Origin: Thiotrichaceae bacterium
GTDB taxonomy: Bacteria > Pseudomonadota > Gammaproteobacteria > SZUA-229
Length of the DNA: 5,960 bases
Direction: 5' to 3'
NCBI GenBank assembly: GCA_002746365.1
Contig: NVWZ01000009.1
Location: 129,168 to 135,127 of the forward strand
Shown: piece by piece, positions 5,302-5,960 of the stretch
Position numbering within the stretch: position 1 is the first letter of the stretch
Layout: each line of letters begins with the position of its first letter
The notes under the pieces: model-generated
Databases searched by the model: none
Seen by the model: only the letters and a program-made list of their open reading frames with translations
What the model was told of the DNA's origin: nothing
Program-made: the position numbers and the translations under genes

Positions 5302-5960
5302 TCAATGCAGGCAGCACTTCTTATATTTTTTACCGCTGCCGCACGGACATGGATCATTGCGACCGACTTTTGGCATATCAAGCATAACAGGTTGGGCAGG
5401 TTTTTCTCGTTGTTCATAAAAATACAGGAACAATTTATTTAAATCAGGTTCGATTTTTTGCTGTTGAGATTCAATTTCCTTTTCATTCATGGTGTCCAGT
5501 TTTTCAAACCCTGCCTCTGTGGAAAATAGCCGAATAGATTGAATACACTCTTCTATAAATACTGTATCTTCTGCTGCCATTGGCCCCCATAAGTTGATGC
5601 CACGTAAAAATCCGTTACACCACTCATCAACGATAAGATGGTTTTTTTCGTCTATCTCTCTTTCAAGAAACAGCGCTTCGTATTGATGGGTATTTAACGA
5701 TTCCATCACGTGGTTAAAAAATGCAAAAATGGCCGTTGAAAAATCATTAAGTGCTTTTTTACTTTCCCATTTAGGCATTAGTGCATCCCCTCCCCATATA
5801 GCAGACAACCACTGAGAGGGTTTAACCATATTGGGAGAACAGGCCAATGCTGCAAAGAACCCATCGAGTTCTGACACATCGAGTATTGAATCATCATTAC
5901 CATAATGCATCAAATAGTGATCGATCATATCAATGGTGTTGTCAGTATCGGGGCTTTGGG
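5302..5960 (-). CDS. yecA: YecA-like UPF0149 protein with SEC-C metal-binding tail, start off window
   Basis: The protein matches the YecA layout. A UPF0149 domain covers most of it, with [12 protein letters not shown] (17-28 counted from the Met at 5928), [12 protein letters not shown] (37-48) and [11 protein letters not shown] (100-110). A SEC-C zinc or iron-binding motif closes the chain: [20 protein letters not shown] (189-208), with ligands Cys194, Cys196, Cys205 and Cys206. The same motif ends SecA. The exact role of YecA is unsettled; a link to the Sec pathway or ribosomes is suggested by the motif only. The frame stays open upstream of the Met at 5928 to the window edge (SPDTDNTID). 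That Met has no ribosome site, and E. coli YecA as I recall it has about ten more residues there, so the true start probably lies beyond 5960. The length (at least 218) fits the family (about 220). Confidence 0.92.
   Translation of the reverse strand, partial: QSPDTDNTIDMIDHYLMHYGNDDSILDVSELDGFFAALACSPNMVKPSQWLSAIWGGDALMPKWESKKALNDFSTAIFAFFNHVMESLNTHQYEALFLEREIDEKNHLIVDEWCNGFLRGINLWGPMAAEDTVFIEECIQSIRLFSTEAGFEKLDTMNEKEIESQQQKIEPDLNKLFLYFYEQREKPAQPVMLDMPKVGRNDPCPCGSGKKYKKCCLH

Overview
The window looks like chromosomal DNA from a gammaproteobacterium, probably an aquatic or marine lineage. It is moderately AT-rich. It carries a YecA-type (UPF0149 plus SEC-C) protein, which is typical of Gammaproteobacteria, and a DUF1254/DUF1214 secreted protein next to an AraC-family regulator, a pairing I associate with that class. 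The genus cannot be fixed from the sequence.

Layout: (1) 1-1230, minus strand: an exported DUF1254/DUF1214 protein whose C-terminus lies off the left edge. (2) 1231-1546: a non-coding region with four tandem TTAACTG heptamers, a 15-bp inverted repeat that brackets them, and a second, shorter inverted repeat. (3) 1547-2545, minus: an AraC-family regulator with an Arabinose_bd-type sensor domain; it could control the DUF1254 gene. (4) 2546-2847: a non-coding region with a two-copy 22-bp repeat and two short inverted repeats. (5) 2848-3473, plus: a small tyrosine recombinase broken by an apparent one-base deletion but retaining all of its catalytic residues. (6) 3486-3515: a hairpin between two convergent genes. 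(7) 3532-5077, minus: a two-gene AbiE type IV toxin-antitoxin operon, antitoxin first. Its promoter lies inside a perfect 17-bp inverted repeat, and transcription should start at or next to the antitoxin start codon. (8) 5302-5960, minus: a YecA-like protein whose start lies just beyond the right edge.

How the parts fit: the recombinase remnant and the AbiE phage-defence/plasmid-stability operon converge on a shared hairpin and look like an accessory island between more conserved genes. AbiEi should repress its own operon through the inverted repeat, and AbiEii is the nucleotidyltransferase toxin. No wholly new system is evident. The least explained signals are the heptamer array between the AraC and DUF1254 genes and the compact, apparently leaderless AbiE promoter-operator.
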